The notes under the pieces were generated by a model. That model was not told the DNA's origin and searched no databases. It saw only the letters and a program-made list of their open reading frames with translations. A stretch of 64,000 nucleotides of DNA from contig NZ_CAJHBK010000001.1 of NCBI RefSeq assembly GCF_904846615.1, positions 2,914,001-2,978,000 on the forward strand, written 5' to 3'. This DNA is from Psychrobacter sp. JCM 18902. Its GTDB lineage: Bacteria; Pseudomonadota; Gammaproteobacteria; Pseudomonadales; Moraxellaceae. Of this stretch, positions 48,757 to 58,748 are shown in pieces (positions within the stretch are counted from its first letter, which is position 1; each line of letters starts with the position of its first letter). The position numbers were made by a program, and so were the translations under genes.

Positions 48757-48768
48757 TTAAACGTTTAA
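48757..48768. promoter_or_regulatory. Palindrome in the leader of the PAAR-toxin gene
   Basis: A perfect 12-bp palindrome TTAAACGTTTAA lies 13 bp upstream of the toxin start codon. It could be an operator. No regulator gene is nearby, and the short AT-rich sequence could also arise by chance. Confidence 0.35.
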
Positions 48769-48963
48769 AGTTTGGATTGTTATAGCGATTCTATTATTTG
48801 CATCACATTATAGATGGCTACAGCGTAAAATATCAAACTTAAGTTTATTTAAAGGTATAAATTATACGGCAAGCTCAGTCAGCGTAAAGCATAAAAGCGT
48901 TTGAGCAATTGGATACAAGAGGGAATTGAGTCTCTTTATTCATTATTAATAACAAGCAAAAAT

Positions 48964-49983
48964 CTAACCTTCCATTTCCCTAAGCAGCCACACAGACACG
49001 TCATCAATCTGCGCTGCCAAATCAGGATGAGTCTTACCTAATTCGTCCAACTTGGCTTTAATAGCTTCTTTATTATATTTAACGCCAGTCAGGGCAGCTT
49101 TTAACTGGTCAATCAGTTCAACGTTTAGCGCATCAGAGAAGATAACCACATCGCGTATCACTGCTTGCTTCACATCAAGGTGCAAGTCAATAATACCCCA
49201 ATCAAAGCGTGTCTCAATATGATGGGAAAATTCAGGTGTTTTGCCAAAGCGCCAATCCCAATCTGCCATTTGCTCATAGTATTTATTTAATGATGGCTGC
49301 TGCGCGAGACTGGCTTCATCCAACGCTTCTATTGGCGTAGTGTCGCCATAATCTTTGTCGCGATAGTATTCACAAAACGCTTCGATAATTGCCTCGGATA
49401 AAGTCTCGTGATTGATGTCTTCATTAAACTCAACCAAATTAGCGACGCGCGCGCGCACGGACTTGATGCCTTTGGCTTTGAGCTTAAGTGGATGCGGATT
49501 GAGATAATCGCCGAGCTTCTGCATGTTAGCGTTCACTAGTAATGTGCCATGATGAAAGCTACGATCAGCCGCGTGTTTAAAGGCGCTACCTGATATTTTC
49601 TTATCACCGACTTGCATGTCATTACGACCGGACAAGTCCGCGTCTATGCCCAACTTTTTTAGCGCATTGATGATGATGGTAAAGTTCGCTGCTTGATCGT
49701 AGTCGGCTTTGGGCGATAAAAAGGTAAAGTTGGTATTGCCCAAATCATGAAACACCGCGCCACCGCCACTCTGACGCCGCGCCAAAAACACATTGTCGGC
49801 TTCCATCTTATCGATTTTGCATTCCACCCATGGGTTTTGCGAGCGCCCAATGACCACGGTCTCGCTATTGCGCCATAAGAATAGCGTGTGCGAGTCGGGA
49901 TTGAGCGTATTAAATATCCAATCCTCGGTCGCGAGGTTAAACCAAGGGTTGGTAACGCTAGATTTTAAGATGCGCAGTTTCAT
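48964..49983 (-). CDS. lplA: Lipoate-protein ligase A
   Basis: The product is 339 aa from ATG 49983 (AAAGGAC upstream), matching the 338 aa of E. coli LplA. Key motifs are TEDWIFNTLNPDSHTLFLWRN, the lipoyl-AMP binding loop RRQSGGGAVFHDLGNTNFTF, and KISGSAFKHAADRSFHHGTL with the catalytic lysine. The C-terminal accessory domain (about 260-339) is present. It attaches free lipoate to E2 subunits and GcvH using ATP. It is a single-gene unit just right of the accessory island. Confidence 0.95.
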   Translation of the reverse strand: MKLRILKSSVTNPWFNLATEDWIFNTLNPDSHTLFLWRNSETVVIGRSQNPWVECKIDKMEADNVFLARRQSGGGAVFHDLGNTNFTFLSPKADYDQAANFTIIINALKKLGIDADLSGRNDMQVGDKKISGSAFKHAADRSFHHGTLLVNANMQKLGDYLNPHPLKLKAKGIKSVRARVANLVEFNEDINHETLSEAIIEAFCEYYRDKDYGDTTPIEALDEASLAQQPSLNKYYEQMADWDWRFGKTPEFSHHIETRFDWGIIDLHLDVKQAVIRDVVIFSDALNVELIDQLKAALTGVKYNKEAIKAKLDELGKTHPDLAAQIDDVSVWLLREMEG

Positions 49984-50216
49984 TGTTTGTCCTTTTTCTC
50001 GAATAATTATTCTAGATTGAATGTTATCAATAGATACTGTCATTGTTGCCGATGCGTGGTTGGAATTCAATGGGTGTGTGGTATGGGAGCGGTTTAAGTC
50101 TGAAGTTTTAAGAAGTTAACTTATTTTTAGTCTTTCTGTTATGATTACGACTGATATTAAGTAACAAATAGCATTGGTTCAAACCAGCTAACTGATGCAT
50201 AAGAAGAGATTTGGTT

Positions 50217-50657
50217 ATGGATGAAAGGATAAAAAACTTAGACACTCCTAAGAAATGTGAGATTTTTGCTAAAAATGCTTTGAATGCAGGCAGAGAAGAT
50301 TTGGTAAAACAAGCAAAAGAACGAGCTATTCACTTAAAAGCTGAAAACTATGGTGCTGAAACGTCGGCAGAGAAAGAAGCTATAAAAGCAGTCTATGCTT
50401 ATGAAGAGGTGCTAAGTGCCAAAAATGGTAAGAAAACACGCGCATCTAGAACTTGGCCAATGATTCAAAAATACGGAATAATTAATGCTGTCGAGCGCGC
50501 TGTTGATCGTAAATCTGAGACAAAAGGTTATACCGCATTATTAGAGATGGGCTTGGAAGCCTATGCTTTCGAAGCAGTAATACTTCGCTATCCTGAACTA
50601 TTCTCTGAGAGTGCAGTAGAAATATCTCGACAAAGAATGAGTGAGTGGAAAAGTTAA
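50217..50657 (+). CDS. Small conserved protein of unknown function
   Basis: The product is 146 aa from ATG 50217, preceded by AAGAAGAG. It is all-helical and basic: MDERIKNLDTPKKCEIFAKN, then ERAIHLKAENYGAETSAEKE, RTWPMIQKYGIINAVERAVD and YTALLEMGLEAYAFEAVILR. I believe similar small proteins occur widely as uncharacterised genes in bacteria, but I cannot name a family. The gene is followed after 24 nt by 50682-51527 on the same strand, so the two form an operon. Both are visibly more AT-rich than lplA and the GMC oxidoreductase gene on either side, which suggests transfer. Confidence 0.75.
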   Translation: MDERIKNLDTPKKCEIFAKNALNAGREDLVKQAKERAIHLKAENYGAETSAEKEAIKAVYAYEEVLSAKNGKKTRASRTWPMIQKYGIINAVERAVDRKSETKGYTALLEMGLEAYAFEAVILRYPELFSESAVEISRQRMSEWKS

Positions 50658-50681
50658 TAACGATTTTATATAGGAATATAA

Positions 50682-51527
50682 ATGGAATCTTTAAGAAATG
50701 AGTATCAGGAAAAAATTAACAGTGTACTTCTTGATGGTTTTGAAAAAGAATTATTGAATTCTGCTTTTATTAACCTTTTAACTCCTAACGCACTGAGGTT
50801 GAATAATTTTGCTTATGCACTGCGTGAACTTACAAGGCATGTTTTACATAGACTAGCGCCAGATAATGAGCTTAGAAAATGTGAATGGTTTAGACCAGAT
50901 GGGACATCATCTAACGGAATCACTCGAAAACATCGAATAAAATTCGCGATACAAGGTGGTCTTTCTGATTTTTACGTAATTGAAAAGCTTTATATTGATG
51001 AAGTGGATGATGTTTCTAACGAACTAAAAGACATCATAAATGACTTGAGTGAATTTACTCATATAGAAGAATCGAAGTTTAATAGTTCAACAGAAAAAAC
51101 TAAAAAAACGGCAGAGCAGTATCTTTCTGTAACACTAGGTTTTGTTAAAAAGATTGACGAGCTTAGAAAAGAAGTAGCAGATAAGATATTCGAGAATATT
51201 GATGAAATGCTGATTAAACGAATAAATAGTGAGTCGGTGGTCGAGTTGATAGAAATATCAACCCATCAGTATATTGAAGAAATAACACCAGAAAAAATTC
51301 ATGTTATTAAGGTTGGTGCAAATTCACTAGTAATGAGTGTCGAAGCACTTATAGATGTGATTTTGCTATATGGATCAGAATCTGATCGTCGTAAAGATAA
51401 TGGGGCCGAAATTCCAATTTCATTTCCTGTTTACAGTGAGATGGAAGTACTATTTAAGAAGCCATTAGGTAGTGTCATTAATCTCAACCAATTCAGCGTA
51501 GACATTTCCAGTTGGTATGATGGGTAA
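50682..51527 (+). CDS. Protein of unknown function, partner of 50217-50657
   Basis: The product is 281 aa; TAGGA precedes ATG 50682. The N-terminal half contains LRLNNFAYALRELTRHVLHR and WFRPDGTSSNGITRKHRIKF, then AIQGGLSDFY and LSEFTHIEES. The C-terminal half contains a helical region (about 145-185) and a segment HVIKVGANSLVMSVEALIDV. The R-H / R-K-H-R / T-H pattern is reminiscent of uncharacterised proteins annotated as predicted pPIWI-associated nucleases, but I recall this only loosely and give it low weight. No membrane segment or signal peptide is present, so it is cytoplasmic. The AT-rich composition matches its partner gene. Confidence 0.75.
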   Translation: MESLRNEYQEKINSVLLDGFEKELLNSAFINLLTPNALRLNNFAYALRELTRHVLHRLAPDNELRKCEWFRPDGTSSNGITRKHRIKFAIQGGLSDFYVIEKLYIDEVDDVSNELKDIINDLSEFTHIEESKFNSSTEKTKKTAEQYLSVTLGFVKKIDELRKEVADKIFENIDEMLIKRINSESVVELIEISTHQYIEEITPEKIHVIKVGANSLVMSVEALIDVILLYGSESDRRKDNGAEIPISFPVYSEMEVLFKKPLGSVINLNQFSVDISSWYDG

Positions 51528-51570
51528 TATCGGAAAGAGCCTAAAATCAAATAACTTCTACAAACCCAAA

Positions 51571-51593
51571 AAAACGCCCCTCAAGAGCGTTTT
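51571..51593. terminator. Short bidirectional terminator
   Basis: A 7-bp stem AAAACGC / GCGTTTT (51571-51577 with 51587-51593) lies between two convergent genes. Confidence 0.6.
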
Positions 51594-51624
51594 CTATCTA
51601 ACCAAATCCTAAAACTCTAACAAC

Positions 51625-53223
51625 CTACCCAAAATCTTCCTTTAAAATAGTCGCCATATTCCGCTCAGCAAGTCCCGTGATAAACACATATGGATTGACG
51701 CCAGCGCTACCAGGGATTAACGCCCCATCTTGCACGTAGATATTTTTATGCCCTTTGACGCGACCGAACTCATCAGTCGCTTTGCCAAGTACGCAGCCGC
51801 CAAGTGGGTGATAGCAGAAGTTATCACCGAAGCCTTTGGTAAACAGCAAACTTGAAGTTGATCCACCATTTACTTTGGCGAGTTTTTCGATCAGCTCTTT
51901 AGCAGCATTTACGGAATAGTCGTTTTGTTCACGTTTCCAGTTGAGCTTGACGGTTTTTGAGGTTTTATCATAGTAATAGTTGCCGCGTTCTGGATTGTCA
52001 GTGATGGCGAGATATAGCGTTGTCCACGTTTCAAGTCCCAATGGTAAGGGCGCAAGTTCGGCAAAGATTTTGTACTTTGAGCCACCTCTATCGCCGTCCC
52101 ACATATTGATGCCTTTGACCGGAATGGTAGATTGGGTGGTGCCAGCAGCATGGACGAAATTGCGCCCTGTCATGATGTTACCGTTGGGTCCCCAATGTTT
52201 GCCGATGTGTTCGTTTAGGTTGTTTAGCCTCCCTTCGGCTTGGCTTTTTAATAGTAGCTCTGAGGTGCCCGTACTGCCAGTATTAAGGAAGAGCTTATCG
52301 CAGGTATAATGCTCAACTTTATCCACACCGCCAGTCTTATTGATAACATGGACTTCTAAACGCAGTTGGTCGTTATCAAGCGCTTGAATAGTATTAACTT
52401 TGCGCAAGGTTTTGACCGTGACATTGCCCGTGGCTTCAGCGTCTTTTAGGTAGGTTAAATCCAATGAAAATTTGCCCGCATTGTTGCCATAGATGACTTC
52501 ACCGCCGAGCGCGGATTTATACACTTCGCCGCGCGCTTCCTTTTGCATATAGTCAAAATCGTAGCTATTACCGAAAAACTCTGTTTTTAGTCCCGCCTTT
52601 TCTGCTTGGCGTTCAGCTGAACGAGTAAATTCGTAGTGCTCGGATTGATTAAAAAACGATTCGGGTATTTGACTGACTTTTAATTCTTTCATAGCGCGAG
52701 GGAAGTAGGTATCGTACATCTCGTCAGAATTAATCCAAGGAAACGTTTCTTCAAAGTGCGAGCGTCTTGGCTGAATGGCAATCGCGCCATTGACGATAGA
52801 GCCGCCACCATAAGCACGCCCTGCAAAGACTTTCATATTATCGTATTCGATTAAGTCTAAAACCCCAGGATATTTTCTGATAGGAATGGGAATCGGAATA
52901 GGGGCGTTTGGCATATTGCTAAACCAGCTTGAGCGTTTATCAGCGCTAATCATTTTGCAAAAGGTATTATGTTCGGGTGTTCTGTCCCAGCGCATACCCA
53001 TCTCAAGTATCAACACTTTATGACCTTTTTCGCTCAACCGTAGCGCCGATACCGCACCGCCATAGCCACTACCAACGATGATATTAGGAAAATGCCCAGC
53101 TTGAGTAATTTTGCTTGGTAGCTTTGGCTGCTTGGCAAGCGTTTGGCAACCACTCACCGCAGCGGAGGTGCTGATAGCGCCTAAGCTTAAACCCATGGCT
53201 TTAATCAGCTGGCGTCGTTGCAT
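51625..53223 (-). CDS. GMC-family oxidoreductase, cholesterol-oxidase-like, Tat/lipoprotein signal
   Basis: The product is 532 aa from ATG 53223 (AGGAT upstream). The N-terminus MQRRQLIKAMGLSLGAISTS has a twin-arginine motif followed by AAVSGC, a lipobox-like end, so the folded FAD protein may be exported and lipid-anchored. FAD binding: IIVGSGYGGAVSALRLSEKG and VLILEMGMRWDR. The block VFAGRAYGGGSIVNGAIAIQ and the C-terminal FCYHPLGGCVLGKATDEFGRVKGHKNIYVQDGALIPGSAGVNP carry the family histidine/asparagine active-site region. It is closest to bacterial sterol oxidases. The true substrate is unknown. Confidence 0.87.
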   Translation of the reverse strand: MQRRQLIKAMGLSLGAISTSAAVSGCQTLAKQPKLPSKITQAGHFPNIIVGSGYGGAVSALRLSEKGHKVLILEMGMRWDRTPEHNTFCKMISADKRSSWFSNMPNAPIPIPIPIRKYPGVLDLIEYDNMKVFAGRAYGGGSIVNGAIAIQPRRSHFEETFPWINSDEMYDTYFPRAMKELKVSQIPESFFNQSEHYEFTRSAERQAEKAGLKTEFFGNSYDFDYMQKEARGEVYKSALGGEVIYGNNAGKFSLDLTYLKDAEATGNVTVKTLRKVNTIQALDNDQLRLEVHVINKTGGVDKVEHYTCDKLFLNTGSTGTSELLLKSQAEGRLNNLNEHIGKHWGPNGNIMTGRNFVHAAGTTQSTIPVKGINMWDGDRGGSKYKIFAELAPLPLGLETWTTLYLAITDNPERGNYYYDKTSKTVKLNWKREQNDYSVNAAKELIEKLAKVNGGSTSSLLFTKGFGDNFCYHPLGGCVLGKATDEFGRVKGHKNIYVQDGALIPGSAGVNPYVFITGLAERNMATILKEDFG

Positions 53224-53615
53224 GGTGTATCCTAATTTGATATTTAAGCTAAAAAGCCCGTATGAAATAATATTAGCTTTAGACTGCAAAGGTGCGCTAA
53301 GCCAAGCGAGCATCATATTAGCAAACATAGGTTGCGTTAGTATTTCAGTCAAGCGATTGCTGTAATACTTATAGATAAATCGGGCTTTCATTCACTGATT
53401 ATTCTTGCCAGCTTTTAGTCAATAACTCAGCCAGTTACTTAGTCAATTATTTTTAGAGTGACGTGTAAACTTGACCGAATAGAGAATTTCGCTTATCATC
53501 TTGTTTCAATGTACTAGAACACAAATACATCAAAATATTTTTATTACTAAAAATGCTAAATAATTCGGCAAAAATGCCAATACTAATACTCCATTTAAAA
53601 TAACAAGGCTTAACT
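53224..53615. other. Divergent intergenic region upstream of trpB
   Basis: About 390 bp. An open minus-strand extension upstream of the GMC gene (to 53391) lacks the Tat start and a ribosome binding site, so I treat it as non-coding. No repeat or RNA gene is seen. Confidence 0.5.
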
Positions 53616-54842
53616 ATGACAACGCAAAATACAGCAGCTGGCTACGGTTTACATCAATCAATACTACCGAATAACGATGGTTTATATGGCGAATTTGGTG
53701 GCAAAATTGGTCATCCTGAGCTGGCCAAAGCCATGGCAGAAATCGAAGTAGGCTTTCGTGAAATCATTAAAAATGACGATTTTATCGCTGAGATGAAGCG
53801 CTTGCGTGAGACCTATGTTGGTCGTCCAAGTCCTATTTATCATGCGCAGCGTTTGACGGAGCATTGCGGCGGCGCGCAGATTTATTTTAAACGTGAAGAT
53901 TTAAATCATACGGGCGCGCACAAAATTAATCACTGTTTGGGTGAAGTATTATTAGCCAAAAAATTAGGCAAAAAAAAGGTGATTGCGGAAACGGGTGCGG
54001 GGCAACATGGCGTAGCATTAGCGACGGCAGCAGCATTGATGGGTTTGGAGTGTGAGATTCACATGGGTGTGGTGGATATTAAAAAGGAGCATCCAAACGT
54101 CAGCCGGATGAAGATTTTGGGTGCCAATATCGTACCAGTCTCGCGTGGCGCGGGTACGCTAAAAGAAGCAGTCGATAGCGCTTTTGAGACTTATTTGAAT
54201 GAGCTTGATACTAGCATGTTTGCGATTGGCTCGGCACTGGGACCTGCGCCCTATCCTGAAATGGTCAGCTATTTTCAGTCAGTGGTCGGACATGAAGCGC
54301 GGGCGCAGTTCTTAGCGACGACGGGTAAGCTACCTAATAAAGTGGTCGCTTGTATTGGCGGCGGCTCTAATGCTATTGGTATGTTTAGCGGCTTTTTTGA
54401 TGATAAATATGTAGAAAAAATAGGCGTAGAACCCGCAGGCGAAGGTCTGGATACTCCTAATCATGCGGCGACGATGTCACTGGGCGTGAAAGGCGAAATT
54501 CATGGTTTTAAATGTTACGTGCTGCTCGATGAAAAAGGCGAGCCAGCTCCCGTACATTCAATTGCTTCTGGTCTTGATTATCCAGGGGTTGGACCACAGC
54601 ATTCGCATCTGCGAGATTTAAAACTGGCCACTTATGAGTCGGCGACTGATGCTGAATGTTTAGAAGCGTTTATGGCATTGTCGCGCCTTGAGGGTATTAT
54701 TCCTGCCTTAGAGTCGGCACATGCCATCGCTTATGCGATGAAAATCGCCAAGGATATGTCAGCGGATGAGACGATTTTGGTCAATTTGTCAGGGCGCGGC
54801 GATAAGGATATTGACTTTATTTTGGATAAAGTAAATTTGTAG
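53616..54842 (+). CDS. trpB: Tryptophan synthase beta chain, stand-alone
   Basis: The product is 408 aa. The PLP lysine is K103 in [20 protein letters not shown] and the catalytic glutamate lies in [20 protein letters not shown]. The phosphate site is [16 protein letters not shown], and [17 protein letters not shown] and [13 protein letters not shown] complete the fold. It condenses indole and serine to tryptophan. Unlike common trpBA operons there is no trpA next to it. The residues [13 protein letters not shown] replace the more usual G-T-A-A-G-P-H-P-Y-P, and [15 protein letters not shown] differs from E. coli HKTNQVLGQALLAK, so this may be a second, diverged beta chain. Confidence 0.9.
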   Translation: MTTQNTAAGYGLHQSILPNNDGLYGEFGGKIGHPELAKAMAEIEVGFREIIKNDDFIAEMKRLRETYVGRPSPIYHAQRLTEHCGGAQIYFKREDLNHTGAHKINHCLGEVLLAKKLGKKKVIAETGAGQHGVALATAAALMGLECEIHMGVVDIKKEHPNVSRMKILGANIVPVSRGAGTLKEAVDSAFETYLNELDTSMFAIGSALGPAPYPEMVSYFQSVVGHEARAQFLATTGKLPNKVVACIGGGSNAIGMFSGFFDDKYVEKIGVEPAGEGLDTPNHAATMSLGVKGEIHGFKCYVLLDEKGEPAPVHSIASGLDYPGVGPQHSHLRDLKLATYESATDAECLEAFMALSRLEGIIPALESAHAIAYAMKIAKDMSADETILVNLSGRGDKDIDFILDKVNL

Positions 54843-55060
54843 AAGAAATCAGTGATAAATACAGAAAATACAACATCAATCGAGCAATTAAAAAGTTATC
54901 ATCGAGGTTTTTTTATCACACGATACTTTTTACGACTGAGCCTTTTATAACTGCGCTTTTATGATGAATTTGTTGATAACAATCATTTCATAACGAGAAG
55001 TTCATAAATAGCCATTTTATAAGTAAGGAGCAATCGTCTAACGCTTGATAGGATCACCCC

Positions 55061-55963
55061 ATGTCTAACCGCGACCTCATTATTTTTATCACCTTATCCT
55101 TTATGTGGTCGCTGTCTTTTATTTTTTATCGTATCGGCGTGCCTGAATTTGGCTCGTTAGCTTTTGCCAGCCTTCGTGTGGTCTTGGCTGGGCTGACCAT
55201 GCTGGTTTTTGTCTTGATCAGCCCAAAAAACAGAGAGGGTATACGGGATAATTGGAAAGTGTTGACGCTGGTTGGATTATTTTCTGCGGCTATTCCCTTT
55301 ATCCTGTTTGCATTTTCAGCGCGCTCGGTAAACGCAGGGGTGTTGGCGGTGCTCAATGCGTCTGTGCCAATGATGAGCGGTTTCATCGCCAGCACCTTTT
55401 TTAAAGACAGACTGTCAAGAACACAACTTCTCGGTTTAGTCATCGGTGTTATCGGTGTGATTATTTTGATGAGTGAAAACTTATTTGGCGGTAGCGGGCA
55501 GGGCGCTGAGTCAAGTTCCGGGTTGCTACCAATGGGCTATGCGTTATTGGCCTGTGTCGGTTATGCCGTCGGTGCCAATATCACCAGAAACTACTTATAC
55601 AGTGTCTCGCCAGTGGCAATTACCGCAGGTTCGCTTATCATTGCCAGTACTATCATGTTGCCGATAGCAGTCTACGAATTCCCATATGGTAAAAGCATTA
55701 GCCTTACTGCTTGGGTTTCTGTCATTTGTATCGGCGTATTTTCAACCGCCATTGCCTTGATTTTTATGAATCAATTGATAAAAAGTATTGGTCCTATGCG
55801 TGCAACCAGTATTACCTTAGTGATTCCGATTTTTGCGATTATATTGGGTTACTTATTGCTTGATGAAGCATTGGACACACCTGCGATCATCGGCTCGATG
55901 GTGATATTGTTTGGCACTTACTTGTCTTTAGAGTTGTCCATTAAAAAGATGCTCAAGTTGTAA
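55061..55963 (+). CDS. EamA-family (DMT) transporter
   Basis: The product is 300 aa with ten membrane segments in two EamA repeats of five. Typical features are ITLSFMWSLSFIFYRIGVPE at the start, AARSVNAGVLAVLNASVPMM-like helix ends (here SARSVNAGVLAVLNASVPMM) and the second-repeat IGPMRATSITLVIPIFAIIL with LDEALDTPAIIGSMVILFG. Members export or import small metabolites. The substrate is not predictable. It is a single gene with no terminator seen. Confidence 0.9.
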   Translation: MSNRDLIIFITLSFMWSLSFIFYRIGVPEFGSLAFASLRVVLAGLTMLVFVLISPKNREGIRDNWKVLTLVGLFSAAIPFILFAFSARSVNAGVLAVLNASVPMMSGFIASTFFKDRLSRTQLLGLVIGVIGVIILMSENLFGGSGQGAESSSGLLPMGYALLACVGYAVGANITRNYLYSVSPVAITAGSLIIASTIMLPIAVYEFPYGKSISLTAWVSVICIGVFSTAIALIFMNQLIKSIGPMRATSITLVIPIFAIILGYLLLDEALDTPAIIGSMVILFGTYLSLELSIKKMLKL

Positions 55964-56304
55964 AAATCTCGATTGGGTCATCGTTCAACACGCTCCAAGT
56001 AGACTTTTGACTGAGAGGTTATGAGTACACGTTATTGATAAATAATATTATTTTACTATTTATGTTTTTCAATGATTAAAGCCATTCGCTTAATAGGCTA
56101 ATAAGAGGCGTTGAATAATGAGTATTATCAATACCGATATCATGCCATATTAATATTTTTGTTGGTCATTTTTCCTTGGAATTATCACGTTTGCCCCCTA
56201 TAAAGACTACGGATTATAAATAGCGTATTAAAAAACGAGCGCGCTATTTATTCATTAATAACAAACCAATCATTATGGTTTTATAACAACAAACAAGGCT
56301 TTTT
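55964..56304. other. Intergenic region upstream of the OYE gene, no gene
   Basis: About 340 bp, very AT-rich, with no coding frame or clear terminator. It should contain the promoter of the reductase gene at 56305. Confidence 0.45.
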
Positions 56305-57408
56305 ATGGCACACGATAATTTATTTGAACCCGTAAAAATGGGTACGCAAACCCTAAAAAACCGCATCATCATGGCACCGTTGACACGTCTGCGTTCGATC
56401 GAACCTGGTGATGTACCGACGGCACTTGCTGGAGAGTATTATTCACAGCGTGCGAGTGCTGGGCTTGTTATTACTGAAGCGACGCAGGTATCTTTTCAGG
56501 CAAAAGGCTATGCTGGCGCGCCGGGTATCCATACCCAAGATCAAATCACTGCGTGGAAAACCATCGTTGATAATGTCCATGCCAAAGGTGGCAAGATTGT
56601 GGTGCAGTTATGGCACACAGGATTGGTCGCGCATGAAAGCGTGCAGCCTGATGGCAAAGCGCCGATCTCAGCGTCTGATGTGCATGTCGGTGTGCGTACG
56701 TCATTGCGTGATAGCAATAACCACGCCATTCGCGTTGAAGCGACCACGCCACGTCCAGCGACACTTGATGAGATTAAGCAAGTCATCGCTGATTTTGCCC
56801 AAGCGACCAAAAATGCTAAAGAAGCAGGCTTTGATGGGGTAGAGATTCATGGTGCACACGGTTATCTATTGCATCAGTTTTGGGTTGAGCAAACCAACCA
56901 GCGTGATGATGAGTATGGCGGTAGCCGTGAGAATCGTGCGCGTCTGACTCTTGATGTCATCGATGCTTGTGTTGATGCGTGGGATGCTGATCATGTGGGT
57001 ATTCGTATCTCGCCACTTGGCACGTTTAACAATGTAGAAGCAGGCTACAACGAAGACGAAAACATCTGGCTAGTTGAACAGATCAACAAGCGTGGTCTGA
57101 TGTATTTGCATCTCTCTGAGCCTGATTGGGCAGGTGGCACGCCTTATAGCGATGCATTCCGTCAGCGTGTCCGTGATGCTTTTGGTAATATGATCATCGC
57201 TGCTGGTGGCTATACTGCTGAAAAAGCGGAGAAAAATATCAAGGAAGGCTATATCGATGCGGTTGCTTTTGGCCGTGATTATATCGCCAATCCTGATTTG
57301 GTTGAGCGTATCCGAGAAGGGGCGGCGCTCAATGAGCAGCATCCAGAGAGTTTTTATGGTGGTGGTACTGAAGGCTATACCGATTATCCGTTCCTGAATC
57401 AAGCATAA
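56305..57408 (+). CDS. Old-yellow-enzyme family alkene reductase (NemA-like)
   Basis: The product is 367 aa, the length of Nem[21 protein letters not shown] is the family start. [20 protein letters not shown], the His-rich [31 protein letters not shown] and the FMN phosphate region [32 protein letters not shown] follow. It is an FMN-dependent NAD(P)H reductase of activated C=C bonds and nitro compounds. The related dienoyl-CoA reductase at 38565 shares the same barrel but has extra domains. Here there is no TetR-type nemR neighbour. Confidence 0.92.
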   Translation: MAHDNLFEPVKMGTQTLKNRIIMAPLTRLRSIEPGDVPTALAGEYYSQRASAGLVITEATQVSFQAKGYAGAPGIHTQDQITAWKTIVDNVHAKGGKIVVQLWHTGLVAHESVQPDGKAPISASDVHVGVRTSLRDSNNHAIRVEATTPRPATLDEIKQVIADFAQATKNAKEAGFDGVEIHGAHGYLLHQFWVEQTNQRDDEYGGSRENRARLTLDVIDACVDAWDADHVGIRISPLGTFNNVEAGYNEDENIWLVEQINKRGLMYLHLSEPDWAGGTPYSDAFRQRVRDAFGNMIIAAGGYTAEKAEKNIKEGYIDAVAFGRDYIANPDLVERIREGAALNEQHPESFYGGGTEGYTDYPFLNQA

Positions 57409-57493
57409 TGGATGATCAGCTGCCCTTATGATTAGCTAACCTTAAGGTGTGTTAAAAATACCCTCACCGTTAGCCGATACATAAGTACATAAT

Positions 57494-57530
57494 AAAAAGC
57501 CACCTGACGGTCTGCGTCAGGTGGCTTTTT
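57494..57530. terminator. Bidirectional terminator between the OYE and pirin genes
   Basis: A perfect 16-bp stem (57494-57509 with 57515-57530; core GCCACCTGACG) with A/T tracts on both sides lies between convergent genes. Confidence 0.95.
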
Positions 57531-57546
57531 GATGCCTGTATTTTAA

Positions 57547-58518
57547 CTATTTAACAAAGTTGCCCGTTTGGTAATCCCGAAACGTTTGGCGGAGCTCTTC
57601 TTGGGTGTTCATTACAAAGGGGCCATAACCTGCGACTGGTTCACCGATAGGTTCGCCGCTTAATAGTAAAAGCTTGACTGGTGCTTGCTCGCCATTTTCG
57701 GTAGCAGGATAATGCAGCTCAATGTTATCAGTAGCCAGTGTTTGCTGAGCTTGGTCATCAGTACGGTGCTGAGTTGGCGCATCAAATTGAATCAAATTAC
57801 CGGCACTGACTGACGTACCATTGACCAGTAGCTCACCTTCTTGTACTAGCAGTAGCGTATTGTGGGTGTTGGGCACTTTTAGCGTCGTCGCGCCCGCAGT
57901 ATCCAGCTCAATATCCCATAAGTTAATCGGAGTAAAGGTATTTGCCGCGCCTGTTATTTCTTGCCACACACCAGCAATGATAGCCGCCTTACCAATAATC
58001 GTCGTTTGGTGGTCAGGGTTGCTGCTGTCGATCAACTCAACGATAGGCAGATCTGCCCGTTTGATGCTTTGATAGTTTGGGTCGGTCAGTTTGTGCGCAC
58101 TTGGCAAGTTAACCCACAGTTGCACCATACTAAAGATCCCACCGCGTTGACCGAAAGCCTCCGAATGAAACTCTTCGTGCATGATGCCACGACCTGCGGT
58201 CATCCATTGCACATCGCCTTTTTGAATAATCCCTTGCCCGCCCACTGAATCGGCATGACTGATTTCACCTTCGTAGGCGATAGTGACGGTTTCAAAGCCT
58301 TTGTGTGGATGCTGTCCGACTCCATGCGGCTGTGTTTTATAATGGGGGTTCGGATCAAAGGTCGTCGGTTTGCCATAATCAAATAATAAAAAAGGGTCGG
58401 TATGGCTATAATTAAAATGAGGATTATCGTCAAGATGGTTGATTAAGGTCTTTACATAAAAGCCGTCACCTACCCAGTGCGGCGCTTTATCACCATGAAT
58501 ATTTTTAATAGGACGCAT
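57547..58518 (-). CDS. Pirin family protein
   Basis: The product is 323 aa with two cupin domains. The metal-binding histidines lie in QPHGVGQHPHKGFETVTIAY (about 83-102), with the further His and Glu in GIMHEEFHSEAFGQ. The C-terminal domain ends with NGEQAPVKLLLLSGEPIGEPV and GPFVMNTQEELRQTFRDYQ, standard for pirins. Some bacterial pirins have quercetin 2,3-dioxygenase activity in vitro, but the role in the cell is unclear. The start at 58518 is usual for the family, MRPIKNIHG. Confidence 0.92.
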   Translation of the reverse strand: MRPIKNIHGDKAPHWVGDGFYVKTLINHLDDNPHFNYSHTDPFLLFDYGKPTTFDPNPHYKTQPHGVGQHPHKGFETVTIAYEGEISHADSVGGQGIIQKGDVQWMTAGRGIMHEEFHSEAFGQRGGIFSMVQLWVNLPSAHKLTDPNYQSIKRADLPIVELIDSSNPDHQTTIIGKAAIIAGVWQEITGAANTFTPINLWDIELDTAGATTLKVPNTHNTLLLVQEGELLVNGTSVSAGNLIQFDAPTQHRTDDQAQQTLATDNIELHYPATENGEQAPVKLLLLSGEPIGEPVAGYGPFVMNTQEELRQTFRDYQTGNFVK

Positions 58519-58748
58519 TTATTACCTCGTCAGACGAAACATGTTTTTTAATAAAAAAGTTCTGTTAAGTTACGCTACATTTATAGCTACCTATATTGTG
58601 TTTATTTTAATAATTTATCAAGGACTAATGTAGATAAAAGGCAACTTAAGTAGAATAAAAATAGGGATATCTCATTAGAGCGTGGTGGGCATTTAGCCAT
58701 GGCACTGTTCATGATTAAACAATGCTAAATCGTTATGATTAAATGAGG

